NCBI RefSeq assembly: GCF_026151205.1
Contig: NC_087076.1
Location: forward strand, 13,625,675-13,689,674
Source: Bolinopsis microptera
Lineage: Eukaryota; Ctenophora; Tentaculata; Lobata; Bolinopsidae
Length of the DNA stretch: 64,000 nt
Direction of reading: 5' to 3'
The translations under genes were made by a program, and so were the position numbers. The stretch's first letter is position 1; each line of letters starts with the position of its first letter. This document shows positions 21,889 to 33,120 of the stretch, one piece after another. Below the pieces are notes generated by a model, which saw nothing but the letters and a program-made list of their open reading frames with translations, ran no database searches and was not told where the DNA came from.

Positions 21889-24535
21889 GGTAAATGGAAT
21901 GGAAATGGTCTCGAAAAGTCAAAAAAAGTGACTGAAATTGTTGTAGACTAAAAATTTCCGAAATTTGTGACTAAATATAAAATTATGGTAACCAAAATTA
22001 TGGTAACCAAATTTATTGCGAACCAAATTTATTGGCCCTAAGGTATTATTTATTATTATTATTTTCATAAATACTAAAGAAATCATATTCCTTTTATAAA
22101 CCAAACGTCGCATGCTGACTGGATCATGTGAATTGTGATGTGGCTACGAAGTGATTGCATATGAAGTACTGTGGAATTAATCGTGGAAATGGAAGCCTTA
22201 GGAAATATTCCATGGTGAATTGGTGACTTTATTTGGCCGGACATTATTACGTGGGCACTAAAGGGTGATGCAGAGGGCTCAGCGACCACGATAAATCCGT
22301 CAAAATTAAAGACACTAGTATTTGTTACTACCATGTACTGTTGACTGTACATTTACAATGTACATTGTCCATTTCACGTTCAAAGAAATTTTTGATGTCA
22401 TGATTAATTCCGACAAAACTGTAATTTTCGTCTTTGTAATATCCGCTTAAATTAGATCCAATAAGGCAAGATATATCATGTTTATTTATAACTTGTTAAA
22501 AAATCAAAATGAAATTACCCAAACATAATTGTTTTTGTGCGTCAAATTTGACGAAACGCAAAGCTGTGTGTGGCGTGTTTTCCCGCGAAATGTCGGTTAA
22601 TTTTCAACGTCAACAAACAGACGGCAAGCTTATCAGTATTATACAATAAGATACAATTTAAGGGATAGAAAATTTGTGGCACATTTTGCAAAAAAGGCAA
22701 ACTCAAGTTGAGAAATTTCCCACATTTAAATTTTATTGCTCACAAAGCAATTTTTTGGCAAATCCGGAATCATTATCGCGTCCTTAATGATAATCTTACC
22801 AAGTAATTGAAAGCGAATCTTAATGAAAGAAAGGTCCAAAGAAATACATTATAAAGGAGTAAACATGCAAGAATTTGTGCTATAAGTATAGTGTTTGATG
22901 CCCGACTTGAAACTTTGAGAAATACGCTATGAATATTATTGATTATATCGCTTAAACACGCACAAATTATTAAAAAAGATAGATTTCAAGACGTAGGAAA
23001 ATGGTGAATGGAGCCAATACACTAAACGCACAACACGTGCACTTTTAAACACCGTCATGCCCTGGCGGGGTTCACTGGCGGGGTTCACTGGTGACTTTAC
23101 AGTGTCAGCAAACAGTGTTCAAGATGAAGAACTGCTGACTGAGACAAATTATTGCTTGCACGTCCGGCGCAGAACGGCTACCGCTAATAAAGTTACGGTT
23201 AGTTTTCCGTAAAAGAGAAAATTTATAATTTCATCAGTAATTGTTTAAGTTTTTAGGTTGCAGCCGTATAATCAAATTAATTTCCACTATTTCAACTCAC
23301 GGTCGGGTAAGTAGGTCAAATGATCTCGTGATTAACCTGTGTGCTGTTAACGTGAAATATAACGTGAAATATAACGTGAAATATAACGTGAAATATAACC
23401 ATAACGGTTGTCTGAACACAATGGAAAGTTATGATCATAGAATATAATGGTTGTGGTGAATGCCTTAAAATACCGTTTATGGTTTATTTCCGTTTGAATT
23501 TGCCTGCGGAAAGGATGGTGCTGCATTTGCGGAGCTTCAAACTCAAAGTAGTAGTGCTGCACTGATATGTATTTTCCGACCCCTGCAGTTATCCTATCCC
23601 AGGCGTTAAGCTGATTTGCTGCGAAGGAATACGTTGCCACGGCCTGATAATACCATAATCACGTGATATCTATTTTTACCACACCCTAAACCTATCTCGA
23701 AGTATCCTGGCTTGGTAAGAAATTAATTAATTAGCCTACCACATACCAAACGGCTGTATAATAACAATTATTATTAACAACTATTTAGCGTTGAGTTTTA
23801 CGCTATGACTATGAGTGGGAAAAAATGATTCGTAATCAGTGCCATGGTTATTGTTTGAGATTCAAAACACATTTTGTAAAAGCAAGAAGAAGGAGAAAAT
23901 TAAAATTGTCAATTCACCCCCCCCCCTCCCCAACCACCTTGATGGCGAGTAGTCTACCAGGGAATTGGACCAGCTGCAGCTATAAGTATAACCGGAAATC
24001 GGATGGTTCTCCGGTATCAAAGCAAGACACTTGGACAAACTAACTTAAAATGGCCTTAATTACTCGAATAATTTTGGCCATTTTTTCATAATCATATAGC
24101 AGATTGTAATTTCGGAACCCAATAAATTTATAAAATCCATAAATGATCAAACTCAAAGACGGACCTCGGCCTCTACAGGTTTGAAATTTTCGCACCCTTC
24201 ATAATCTGGCTCCCATTGAAAATAGAATGAGATCATGTCACCCTGCAATCTGTGACGATTAATTGATGATGAATGATTAATAGATATCAATTGCCTGCCT
24301 AGGTCGATCCAGAAGAAGTCTGGAATGAGTTTCGTGACATCGCTTCTCTCCAATTATCTCTATCACTCATGAGCAAACGTAACTTATCAGGATCCAATCC
24401 AGTATATTCTTGTAGGACGTCCGGAAAGGTCTTATGCGGTCGTTCTCGATACCGATGGCCATATTATGGTGGTTGCCAGAAAATGAGTTGCTGAGCAGGT
24501 TGGTCCTGTTAACGGTAGACATCTATGACAATATA
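21889..24535. other. Intergenic DNA without recognisable genes
   Basis: Short frames only. It contains a four-unit 12-bp repeat (AACGTGAAATAT) at 23350-23399, a duplicated GGCGGGGTTCACTGG at about 23065-23090, and a poly-C run at 23917-23927. No family resemblance was found for any open frame. Confidence 0.5.
23350..23399. repeat. 12-bp tandem repeat, four units
   Basis: AACGTGAAATAT repeated four times without change. Confidence 0.95.
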
Positions 24536-24543
24536 TATCAGTT

Positions 24544-24925
24544 CAAGGTTGTTAAATACGTCAAATTTTCGTGAAATAATACGACGTATTCGGTTCTAAT
24601 AAAGAATACGTCGTAATACGCTGTGATACGGTAATTTCTATGGATTGTTAAATACGTCCACGAATACGCCATAATACGCCGTAATACGCTGATTTGTCAA
24701 AATTAAACATTACAGCTGCGCGCCACCCTCATCATTGATCATGCATTAAAGGAGTGCAGTTATACATGATAACTTAAATTTGTAATCAAATTTCATGGAT
24801 AATCCGATAAGCAAACAATTTTTTGCGCGCACGACACACCTTTTCGTAATACGTCAATTTTCGAGGATTAATACGTATTCGTATTCCAATACGTATTCCC
24901 TCCTAATACGTATTTAACAACCTTG
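24544..24925. mobile_element. 382-bp hAT-type MITE
   Basis: Terminal inverted repeats CAAGGTTGTTAAATACGT and ACGTATTTAACAACCTTG. An exact 8-bp target duplication, TATCAGTT, lies at 24536-24543 and 24926-24933. The interior repeats TAATACG-like motifs in both orientations and is non-coding. Confidence 0.97.
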
Positions 24926-24959
24926 TATCAGTTGATTAACCTTTTTTTAATTTCACTCT

Positions 24960-25055
24960 TGAATACTTTGTTACAATTGTTGTATAGTCTAGACGGGAGC
25001 GTTAGTGCTCCCTCTGACAATGTAATGTTTAATTCCTGTTTAAACTTTAATTCCT
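24960..25055 (+). mobile_element. Solo 3' end of the LINE found at 17661
   Basis: GTATAGTC..GACGGGAGCG.TAGTG followed by TAATGTTTAATTCCTGTTT matches the 3' end at about 20547-20620 (TGTATAGCCAAGACGAG..., then TTTAATCCTG units). It is an extreme 5' truncation starting 30-40 bp beyond the hAT MITE. Confidence 0.7.
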
Positions 25056-25520
25056 AATTCCTCGAAACTGTGTAGACTGGAGTCCCTCGCTGGAGTAGTT
25101 TGACTTCCTTGCAATGCTCACTGGCAAAGCTTCAGGATGTAATAGTTTTGTTCTCCCCCTTTGTTTGAGAAGCACGACGGTCGACCGTGAGTGAACATTA
25201 ACAAACTGTAGATTTATTGGCTACCACTATTGTTTCTACTCGCCTTTGTTAAACTATTGATGATCTGATGAGGGTTCAATTATTGAGGACCAGCTCAGTG
25301 TTGCACAAACACGTAATCATAACTCAGCCCCAGCTTATGGAAAAGCAATGATCTGACAGCTGAAGACGATTAACACATGTATTTTGAAAGCTCCTGCTAA
25401 ACAATATTTTCACTTAAATGTTTTAAAGAAAACCCCTCCAAAATTCCTGAAATACCAACAGTCGTCAAGTATCAACTTTAAGAACGATTTAAACTTTTAT
25501 ATAGTGGGTAGTATAGGTAC
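25056..25520. other. Intergenic DNA, nothing recognisable
   Basis: Short frames only, with no repeat found. Confidence 0.5.
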
Positions 25521-25528
25521 CCTGGTAC

Positions 25529-25677
25529 CAGGGACAAAAGGATTTTGCGATTATTTTGGCCAAAATTCGCGGTACCGCGATTTTTAACAGACTATACATT
25601 AAACTATACATAAAATTTGTCGCAAATAATGGGAAAAATCGCGATTCCGTACATGCCGCGATTTCCTTTTGTCCCTG
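25529..25677. mobile_element. 149-bp hAT-type MITE
   Basis: Ends CAGGGACAAAAGGATTTTGC and TTTCCTTTTGTCCCTG are inverted. An exact 8-bp target duplication, CCTGGTAC, lies at 25521-25528 and 25678-25685. Confidence 0.95.
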
Positions 25678-25685
25678 CCTGGTAC

Positions 25686-26344
25686 TGGTACCCTCTTGAA
25701 GATATATCCTCACAAATTTTCTAAATAATATAACGTCCCTTCACCATCCCATATATTGACCCTAACTGTTGAAACTCTATCCCAAGTCGTTATCCTGGCC
25801 TAAAATATAGAACCAAATTTATATTTGATGGGCAAAGGAATACCCCATTAGAAAAAAACGTCACACGTCACGTTTACAAGGGAGAATACGTCATATTTAC
25901 AAGGGAGCATGTATCTCATATTTTGAAACTTCAGAACCTTCGCAATACTCCGAGAAATTGTATATTCTTCTTGTGTTTTATCATCTATGTTAAATGTCAG
26001 CTTGTACACTACATCACGACATCAGAACCCAAAAAAGGAATAACCCCCCTAAAAAGACAAAAGATGCTGACCCCTACAATTAGAGATCTTGCTAGAACTG
26101 CGCCAGGTGGGTTCGTATCGTATGACACAGTTGCTTCGCAATATTCAATATAGCCAATGCTCCTACACTTTGATATAAATCCTTTTTCTCTACGCTTTCC
26201 TTTTGTCTTTAGTTTCAAGACAAGCTTGAGAATTATGAGTGGGGTTTTAGAGCTGGGTATTTTGCAATTTTTGCACGTTTTGAGAATCCTGGATTCCTGT
26301 AATTCGGGTCGACCTCTCTAATTCTCGCTCTACTCTTACTACTG
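25686..26344. other. Intergenic DNA, nothing recognisable
   Basis: Two overlapping frames (25923-26153 plus, 26009-26218 minus) have no family features. I see nothing else. Confidence 0.45.
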
Positions 26345-26782
26345 TTTGTTTGTTTGTTTGTTTGTTTATAGCACCCGTACCGATCTCGTATCGGAAACTG
26401 ACGAAACTCATTTTTGAGTGTGAATACGGGTGGTACCTGCAAGTGTGTTCATTAAGCATCTGGAGTTCTGTAAAACTGCAGTTACAATTGTGCTAGAGTA
26501 TTTTTATTATTTACGATCGATATCAGATCTTCCAAAATTGTAAATCTCCAACTTTCTGCACAATATACTGGAATGGTTTAAAAGAGAAAAAATATATATA
26601 AATATAGATAAAAAATATTTTAAAAATAAATATAATAAATAAAAGTCGGGTAAACATAGTATGTTATAACGTGATACCAAACCAACTATTAAGCGATGGT
26701 GTACGATTTGTTGATTCCTGGGTTGCAGAGTCCTCCTGTTTCCTCAGTCTTTGAACTAGTTTGTGTTCTTGTTCAGTACTTT
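26345..26782 (+). repeat. Interspersed repeat family T, copy 2
   Basis: Same block order as 3025-3682: (TTTG)n, GAATACGGGTGGTACCTGCA, CTCCAACTTTCTGCACAATA, TGTTGATTCCTGGGTTGCAG. It lacks the foldback insertion of copy 1. Confidence 0.85.
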
Positions 26783-27220
26783 ATCATGTAATATTATTTT
26801 AGAATATGTAAAAAGAGAAACTCCCCTCAATATAAATATAGAGAGAGAGCCCATTGTTTCCCTGAACCAGTCAGTTATAAGTTTCCGCCCCGGATTCAGT
26901 CATTATAATTACTCGCAGTTTAACTTTAGCGCCACTGAATTGATTGTTGAACAAAGTACCTATATTTCATTGAACACTGATTTTAAATACTCTCCAGCCT
27001 ACAAACAATAGATTGTGTAAGATTGTGATTTAGATTTCTTAATGACAAGAGATTGCGAAATTCTTAATATACATTTCTCATGTACCTAAGCGTTGGTGAT
27101 TTGATAGCACAAATGTAAGCACACCTGTGTTACTGTTAGTGTTAAAGATACATTTATCATCACTGCATGCCTCAATCGACTTTACTCCAAGACTGATCAT
27201 CGACATCGAGCATTATAACA
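26783..27220. other. Intergenic DNA with one short open frame
   Basis: The frame 26763-27011 (+) contains no recognisable motif. Nothing else seen. Confidence 0.4.
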
Positions 27221-27349
27221 TTTGTGCGTTGCTATAGTTATACGCATTTGTTGCTATAGTTATACGCATTTGTACGTTGCTATAGGGGTAACGATACGAC
27301 ATTTGCGGTGACTATAAATAGTCACCGCAAATGTCGTATCGTTCCCCCT
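27221..27349. repeat. Perfect 26-bp-arm palindrome beside a short tandem repeat
   Basis: Arms at 27290-27315 and 27318-27343 are exact inverses (AACGATACGACATTTGCGGT... and ...ACCGCAAATGTCGTATCGTT) with a 2-base spacer, extended outward by GGGG/CCCC. To the left, GTTGCTATAGTTATACGCAT is repeated at 27230-27270. It could be a tiny foldback element or a hairpin-forming transcript. Confidence 0.9.
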
Positions 27350-27639
27350 ATTATCCACTTGCTGCAGATTGAAGCCTACTTATAATTACAAATATACAGT
27401 TATTATACCTTATACATAGATTATAACGAATTTATCAGTTGCTTAGCTTTTTGTGTTTTTATTGCCTTTTACAACTATCATTATACAAAGATTGATTAAA
27501 GTTTCCCGAATCATCTCATAATTAATGGTTACTTATACTTTGCCATGCACATTGCATAATCTAGGATTATCGATATCCTTTGTAATGGATATTGGATGTT
27601 CAATCATTTGAATCAGTGTGCGTTATTTATATCACTTGT

Positions 27640-28023
27640 AATAATCTCAAGAAATCTGTATGTTTGTGTATGTGTGCGGGAAATTTCCGTTTGGTTATAT
27701 TTAAAAAACGGTAAGAGTTACGGGACTGGTTTTTTCGGTATAGTGCCGACAAAACTCTGACGAAGCCCATAAGCAAATTGTTTAAAAATCGGCCGTTGGT
27801 AAGTGGTTTAATCGAAGGTTTTGTACCACTAATGCGACATAATTTCCGAGCGGTTATATTAAAAAACGGTACGATCAGTTACAGGACTGGTTTTTCGGTA
27901 TAGTGCCGACAAAACTCTGACGAAGCCAATAAGCAATTTTTTAATCGGCCGGTGGTAAGTGTTTATACTTTTGCAATTTAACTGCGATAATGAAGTACCG
28001 GCCGTAGGCACGGGTTTCACTAG
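27640..28023. repeat. Interspersed repeat family C, copy 1, with an internal duplication
   Basis: Two imperfect units (about 27685-27830 and 27845-27960) share ACTGGTTTTTTCGGTATAGT, GCCGACAAAACTCTGACGAA and the AATCGGCCG.TGGTAAGTG end. The right terminus reads ACGGGTTTCACTAGTATAT. The family recurs inverted at 53789-54325. No ORF. Confidence 0.85.
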
Positions 28024-28048
28024 TATATATATTTATAATTTATATATA

Positions 28049-28796
28049 CAGGGGGGGGGGGGGGGCAAAAGTCAGTACCCATACGTTGGGTCTTATTCCA
28101 CCGCCGTGTTTTATATTTGAGAGTTGTTGCTTTGCAGATGGCATACTGCATCTACTTGTTCGAGGATTCCGTCACCAAAATTTGAAAATTCGATTTTTGG
28201 GGGCCACACCCAATCAACATTGAATTGCTTATACTGGTGGTTGTGAACATGTTAGAGAATCCGTTGTAACATATTACAATAGGTCATTTAATCCAGAATA
28301 TAATCTGAAAAGATGGTGCGAAACGGATTTAAAATGACGAAGTTATCAAGCAATTTGTTTATCTCGTTAGCAAAATTGATTGGGTACTCAATGATTACCC
28401 AATTACGACACCGTAATTGGCCTCTCTGCACGATTCCCATAATGCGGATCTAGCCTCAACCCAATCACCTGATCACACGTAATGAACAAACTCGTTATGC
28501 TTCATATCTCGGTCATCTGAGAAGCTAGAACTCTCATTTTTTCAGGACAAACGTAATTTAAATGGCCAAACACCATTCAGTAAAATTTTGCTCGATCCGA
28601 CTATCCAAACTATCAAATAAATGCGAAAATGAACCTTCATTTGAAAAAAATGAACACGAATATTTTTCGATTCGACAAATTCCTCGAACCAGTGGTGGTT
28701 GTAAGTCATACTAGAAAGAATTATTTCAATTGGGCACTCAGTGACTGAGCTATTTAGGCCAACGTATGGGTACTGACTTTTGGCCCCCCCCCCCTG
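28049..28796. mobile_element. 748-bp mariner-like non-autonomous element, copy 1
   Basis: Bounded by TA on each side. Inverted ends have AAAAGTCAGTACCCATACGT and ACGTATGGGTACTGACTTTT. The outermost CAGGGTGGGCC found in copy 2 is replaced at both ends by G or C homopolymers. The interior is closely similar to 29881-30639, with no intact transposase. Confidence 0.9.
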
Positions 28797-28799
28797 TAT

Positions 28800-29756
28800 A
28801 TGTATTTATTTGTTGTGCGCCAGCTGCACGAAAAGCTGTATGGTTATACTTATGCTCTTATAGACTATCGTGATCATGTCATTTTATTATCATTGTTTTT
28901 AATAATCGCTAAATATTGCAGATCATCCTGGAGCATTTGTTTGAAAACTGTATTGAGAACTATTATAATAAGTTACTGGGAGGAGAATGGAGCTCCATCA
29001 CAAAAAGACAATATTTTAAATAGCAAGGGGCCAGATGGTCAAATGTCGTGTTCGTGTCTACTCCTAGCTAAAATATTTCCAATGAGGTAAATTAACTTTT
29101 AAACTCATCACATACTGCCTGCTAGCAGCCCTTCACAATTACCTACCTTCTCCCAGACCATCACAGCTATAACCTGAGAATTCTGCCCTTTCAGCTCGTA
29201 GGGTTACAGGGTTGGTTCACAAAATTTATATTCCCTTTCCATAATAATATTAGTTACCTGAATAATATATTTGTACCATAAATTGGTAATTACTTTGTAA
29301 AACAGGTCGTTAACTTACAATATTTGGTATAATCATTTTTATTATAATGTAGTCAAAATGGTCAAACATAATAGCGGTGTCCTACGATGTACAACTATGA
29401 AGCCTGGGAACTCTTTTCCCAGAGCTTCTCTCTCTCTCTATCTCTCTCTCACTCTCATATTAATAACCCTGTCCGTGCACTCCCTGGACAATGGAGGTGA
29501 TCTGTTTTAATCACAGTACAATGGGCAGTGTATGCTGCTGTTTAATTTAGGAATGTTGCAGTGACATCTTTAGTTATCTGGTCTACGTGTATGTTTTTGT
29601 GTTCGTGACCCTCTCCAGATTTGGTCATTGGTGGTCTAATCGAGGTTAACGGTATATAAATATTGTTTTGTTAAAAGCGCTGTTCCGTATGTTACGAACT
29701 ATAGTAGTTCGGAGTTGCCAGTTATTTGGATAATAACCTCCAGGACGATAATACTT
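28800..29756. other. Intergenic DNA, nothing recognisable
   Basis: A frame at 28800-29090 lacks any motif. A (TC)n run sits at 29426-29452. Confidence 0.45.
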
Positions 29757-29830
29757 ACCTGGGGACCACAGGCTATTATGTTCATAAACAATAGAGATTC
29801 GGCGAAATGACAGGCTGAGCGCCGCCAGTA
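29757..29830 (+). repeat. Short interspersed repeat G, copy
   Basis: ACCTGGGGACCACAGGCTAT, TAGAGATTCGGCG and GACAGGCTGAGCGCCGCC match the 13065 copy. It lies 50 bp left of the second mariner-like element. Confidence 0.8.
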
Positions 29831-29880
29831 AGATAATACATAATATAATAATATAATAATGCGAAGGTATACAATATATA

Positions 29881-30639
29881 CAGGGTGGGCCAAAATTCAG
29901 TACCCATACGTTGGCCTTAATAGCTCCGCCGTGTTTTATATTTGAGAGCTGTTGCTTTGCAGATGGCATACTGTACTTACTGGTTCGAGGATTCCGTCGT
30001 CAAAATTTGAAAATTTGAAAATTCGAATTCGAATTATTAAAACACCTATATTGTTTTCTCTGAACATGCTGAACGCCTGATTTTTTCAGAGACGGTAGAT
30101 TATCAAATGTTGCATATGATCTGAAAACATGAGGCAAAACGGATTAGAAATGACGAAGTTATCAAGCATTTTCTGTATCTCGTTAACAATATTGACTGGG
30201 TGATTATGTGACACCGTGATACGACACCTTAATTGGGCACCCTTGATAATTCCCATAATGTTTAACGGGGTAGTTAACGGGGGAACCTTATCACGTGATT
30301 AGGTAAACCAATCACCTGATCACACGTAATGAATAAACTCGTTATGCTTCATATCTCGGTCATCTGAGAAGCTACAGTTCTAATTCTTTCAGGACAAACG
30401 TAATTCGAATGGCCAAACACAATTCAATAACATTTAGCTTGATCCGACTATCCAAACTATCAAATAAATGTGAAAATGAACCTCCATTTGAAAAAAATGA
30501 ACGCGAATATTTTTCGAGTTGACAAATTCCTCGAACCAGTGGTGGTACTAAGTCATACCAGAAAGAAGTATTTAAATTGGGCACTCAGTGACTGAGCTAT
30601 AAAGGCCAACGTATGGGTACTGACTTTTGGCCCACCCTG
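29881..30639. mobile_element. 759-bp mariner-like non-autonomous element, copy 2
   Basis: Inverted ends CAGGGTGGGCCAAAATTCAG and CTGACTTTTGGCCCACCCTG, flanked by TA at 29879-29880 and 30640-30641. Copies 1 and 2 align over their full length, with small indels. A 70-residue minus frame in the interior has no DDE-transposase motif, so the element depends on an enzyme from elsewhere. Confidence 0.95.
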
Positions 30640-30641
30640 TA

Positions 30642-31985
30642 CCTTCGTACTTTTTTCGAGCAACGTCATTTCCCTCGCGTTGTTCGGGAATTATCATGCG
30701 CGGCTTTTACCTCAGAGTATTATTTTATTATCACATATTTATATCATATCACAATTATAATACTAATAGAACTGTTGGAGAGTTAAAGCTGTTAGTAAAG
30801 TAACAATGCCAATATAATAATAGATCGTCAATAGATTTGATGAGGTATTTTCTGAAATACGATGCTGAGCCATTAAAATTCTTTGAACAATCCATATCCC
30901 GAGCTCATAGTCATTAGTCATATCACACAAAAAGGAAAATAGTGCGGAAAAGACCTTTCAAATTGAGGTCTGGCTCCTGTCTGACAGTCCAAAATCGTAT
31001 AATTCCTCTTAGACCGTTTATAAACACTTCGTGCTCTCTTGGGCCTGCAATCTGCATTATACTATTGTTCAGGGAGTATACCCCGCCACATTGCAAGTCA
31101 CAACTCACAAGTGTGCTCATGTTATATAGTAACACTGCCAATACATTACTACCATTGTAGTGGCTGTCATATGTCTGAGTTTACACACAGAATTGTACAC
31201 ACAAAAGGTCGTTCGACCAGGTGGGGTATTGTGGGTACTTCATAGGGTACGGTTTGTCCGAACTCTGAGGATATCTTGTTAGTTTGTTTGAAGGTGGCAT
31301 CTGTTCACTGTTCAGTGTTCTATAGTTGGAGATAGTTGGAGATAGTTCATGGAGAGATTTATTATTGTCTCATGGGTACGGTCGTCTCATGAGAGTCTCA
31401 GCCCAAGTAGGATATTGTGTGCATATTCCTGATCAGCTCTTGCTACTTGGTTATTTCAGCTGGCATTAACAGAAGAAGGGATTAGTGGTTGATACATTGT
31501 TAGTTCCTTCTAGAGCTAGACTTTATGAATTAGTACTTTTATTTCCATCTAGTTACGAACAGTTTTGTTGGAAGCATTGGTTCTGATCAACTTCGCCATC
31601 GTCAACTGACAACGATAGTCAAACTATCAAATAACATCCCAGAAATGAATTGCATCATCCAGAGAGTACACAAGAAATGTGGGATGATAATTACATGATT
31701 ATCATCAGTGTCCTCAGTCATTAGTGAATTAGTGGGTGTATGATCGTTGGTAGCAGCTAGGGGTCCACTCACATCTGCTCTCTTGGAGCATTCAAATTAA
31801 AGAGTTGAAATTGGCCGTGTCGTCAGACATAGAGAGTCCACTGACGTCAGTAATACTAAATTCCTTAAATCAGCTGTTGCCCTACTCTCACAAATATTAT
31901 ATATATTGTCAAGGATCATTCCTGCAAAGTTTTAAGGTATCTTGACATAGAAGGTCTGGACTGTGGAGCATATTCGAGCTTTTCA
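30642..31985. other. Intergenic DNA, nothing recognisable
   Basis: Several frames of 60-75 residues overlap on both strands at 30923-31245, with no conserved features. Confidence 0.45.
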
Positions 31986-32007
31986 TTTAGAATCAAGTAT
32001 GAAATTT

Positions 32008-32095
32008 TTAATGTACTCATTTTTAATGTACTCATTTTTAAAGTAATCATTTTTAAAGTACTCATTTTTAAAGTACTCATTTTTAAAGCACTCGT
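32008..32095. repeat. 16-bp tandem repeat, about five units
   Basis: Units of TTTTTAAAGTACTCA and variants (AATGTACTCA, AAAGTAATCA). Confidence 0.9.
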
Positions 32096-32099
32096 TGAT

Positions 32100-33120
32100 A
32101 AAGTATAAATGATACAAATTAAACCCTATAAAGCTGTATATTAGTCTAACAAGAAGTTCAACTTCACCGTTATAAGACTACTTGAATTTTAAATCATGAA
32201 GTGCCAGTTGTTTTCTCTCGATGTTAATTATTATAGTACTGCAGCATATGTACACTACCTAACAAAGAAGATGATAGAGCACGTTCTATTGTCCGCCACC
32301 TTGCAGTACTCGCTCTATGTACAGATATATTGATCTGATGTTTTAAGGGCTAATCACTAGAGAGAGAGAGAGACTAGAGCCAGTCTCACTCCAGGGCAGA
32401 CGTTGTTCCAAATACGTACGCAGTCTTGAGTCTGGTTGCAGTTGTATACAGTTTGACCGTGGAACTGTTGCCTTTAACACTCATTTTACTTATTTTGGAG
32501 AGATTCGTAGATTCCTCTATTGTGTCATCGAATAGTTCGACCGCCCTTGCAGCATCGCTGCTGCCTTATTCATACTCCAGTCAAACGAAGAATTTACATT
32601 AGGGCAATCGTCACTACTTCTGTATCTTTGGTTAAATTACGCTGTAAAACTATTATCGTATTATGACACCACTTGGGAGTCCAAATTTTGGGCACTAAAA
32701 TTCTTATTCCTTGGACTACTTTTATTTTTTTATGCTGATTTGAAGGCCATTAAAGCATTTGACCCAGTCAAAAAAGTTCCAGTTGTATATCTTTTACGGT
32801 TTTTGCGGAAAGTCGCGTTAAAGTTGATGCCGTGGTGTCAGTAAAATGGCACGGATCCATCCATAGTGGCGGAAGATTGGAAAAATTCAAATTAGTTCGG
32901 CAATAAACAATTTAAATAGTCGACTGCAATACGTACTTGCCAAGAAGGGTGGATATTTTGAGCAAATTCTTAATTATTAACAATTTTTTTTATTACTATC
33001 ATTAATTCAAATATATTTCCAACAAAATTTAGTTAATAATAACTATGAAGTTTGATTTTGTAAAAAATTACAGAAGTGGAAAAAAGTCACACTTTCTACG
33101 GTACACCCTGTATATAAATT
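32100..33120. other. Intergenic DNA ending in a mariner-like terminus
   Basis: No gene. At 33097-33114, TTCTACGGTACACCCTGTA resembles the 3' end of Tc1/mariner elements. A possible diverged partner, TACAGTTTGACCGTGGAA, lies at about 32447, but the match is weak. TGACACCAC and GTGGTGTCA form an internal inverted pair at about 32665 and 32842. Confidence 0.35.

Noticed and set aside
32447-33114. A third mariner-like element
   Set aside because: Only the right end (GGTACACCCTGTA) is convincing. The proposed left end matches poorly.
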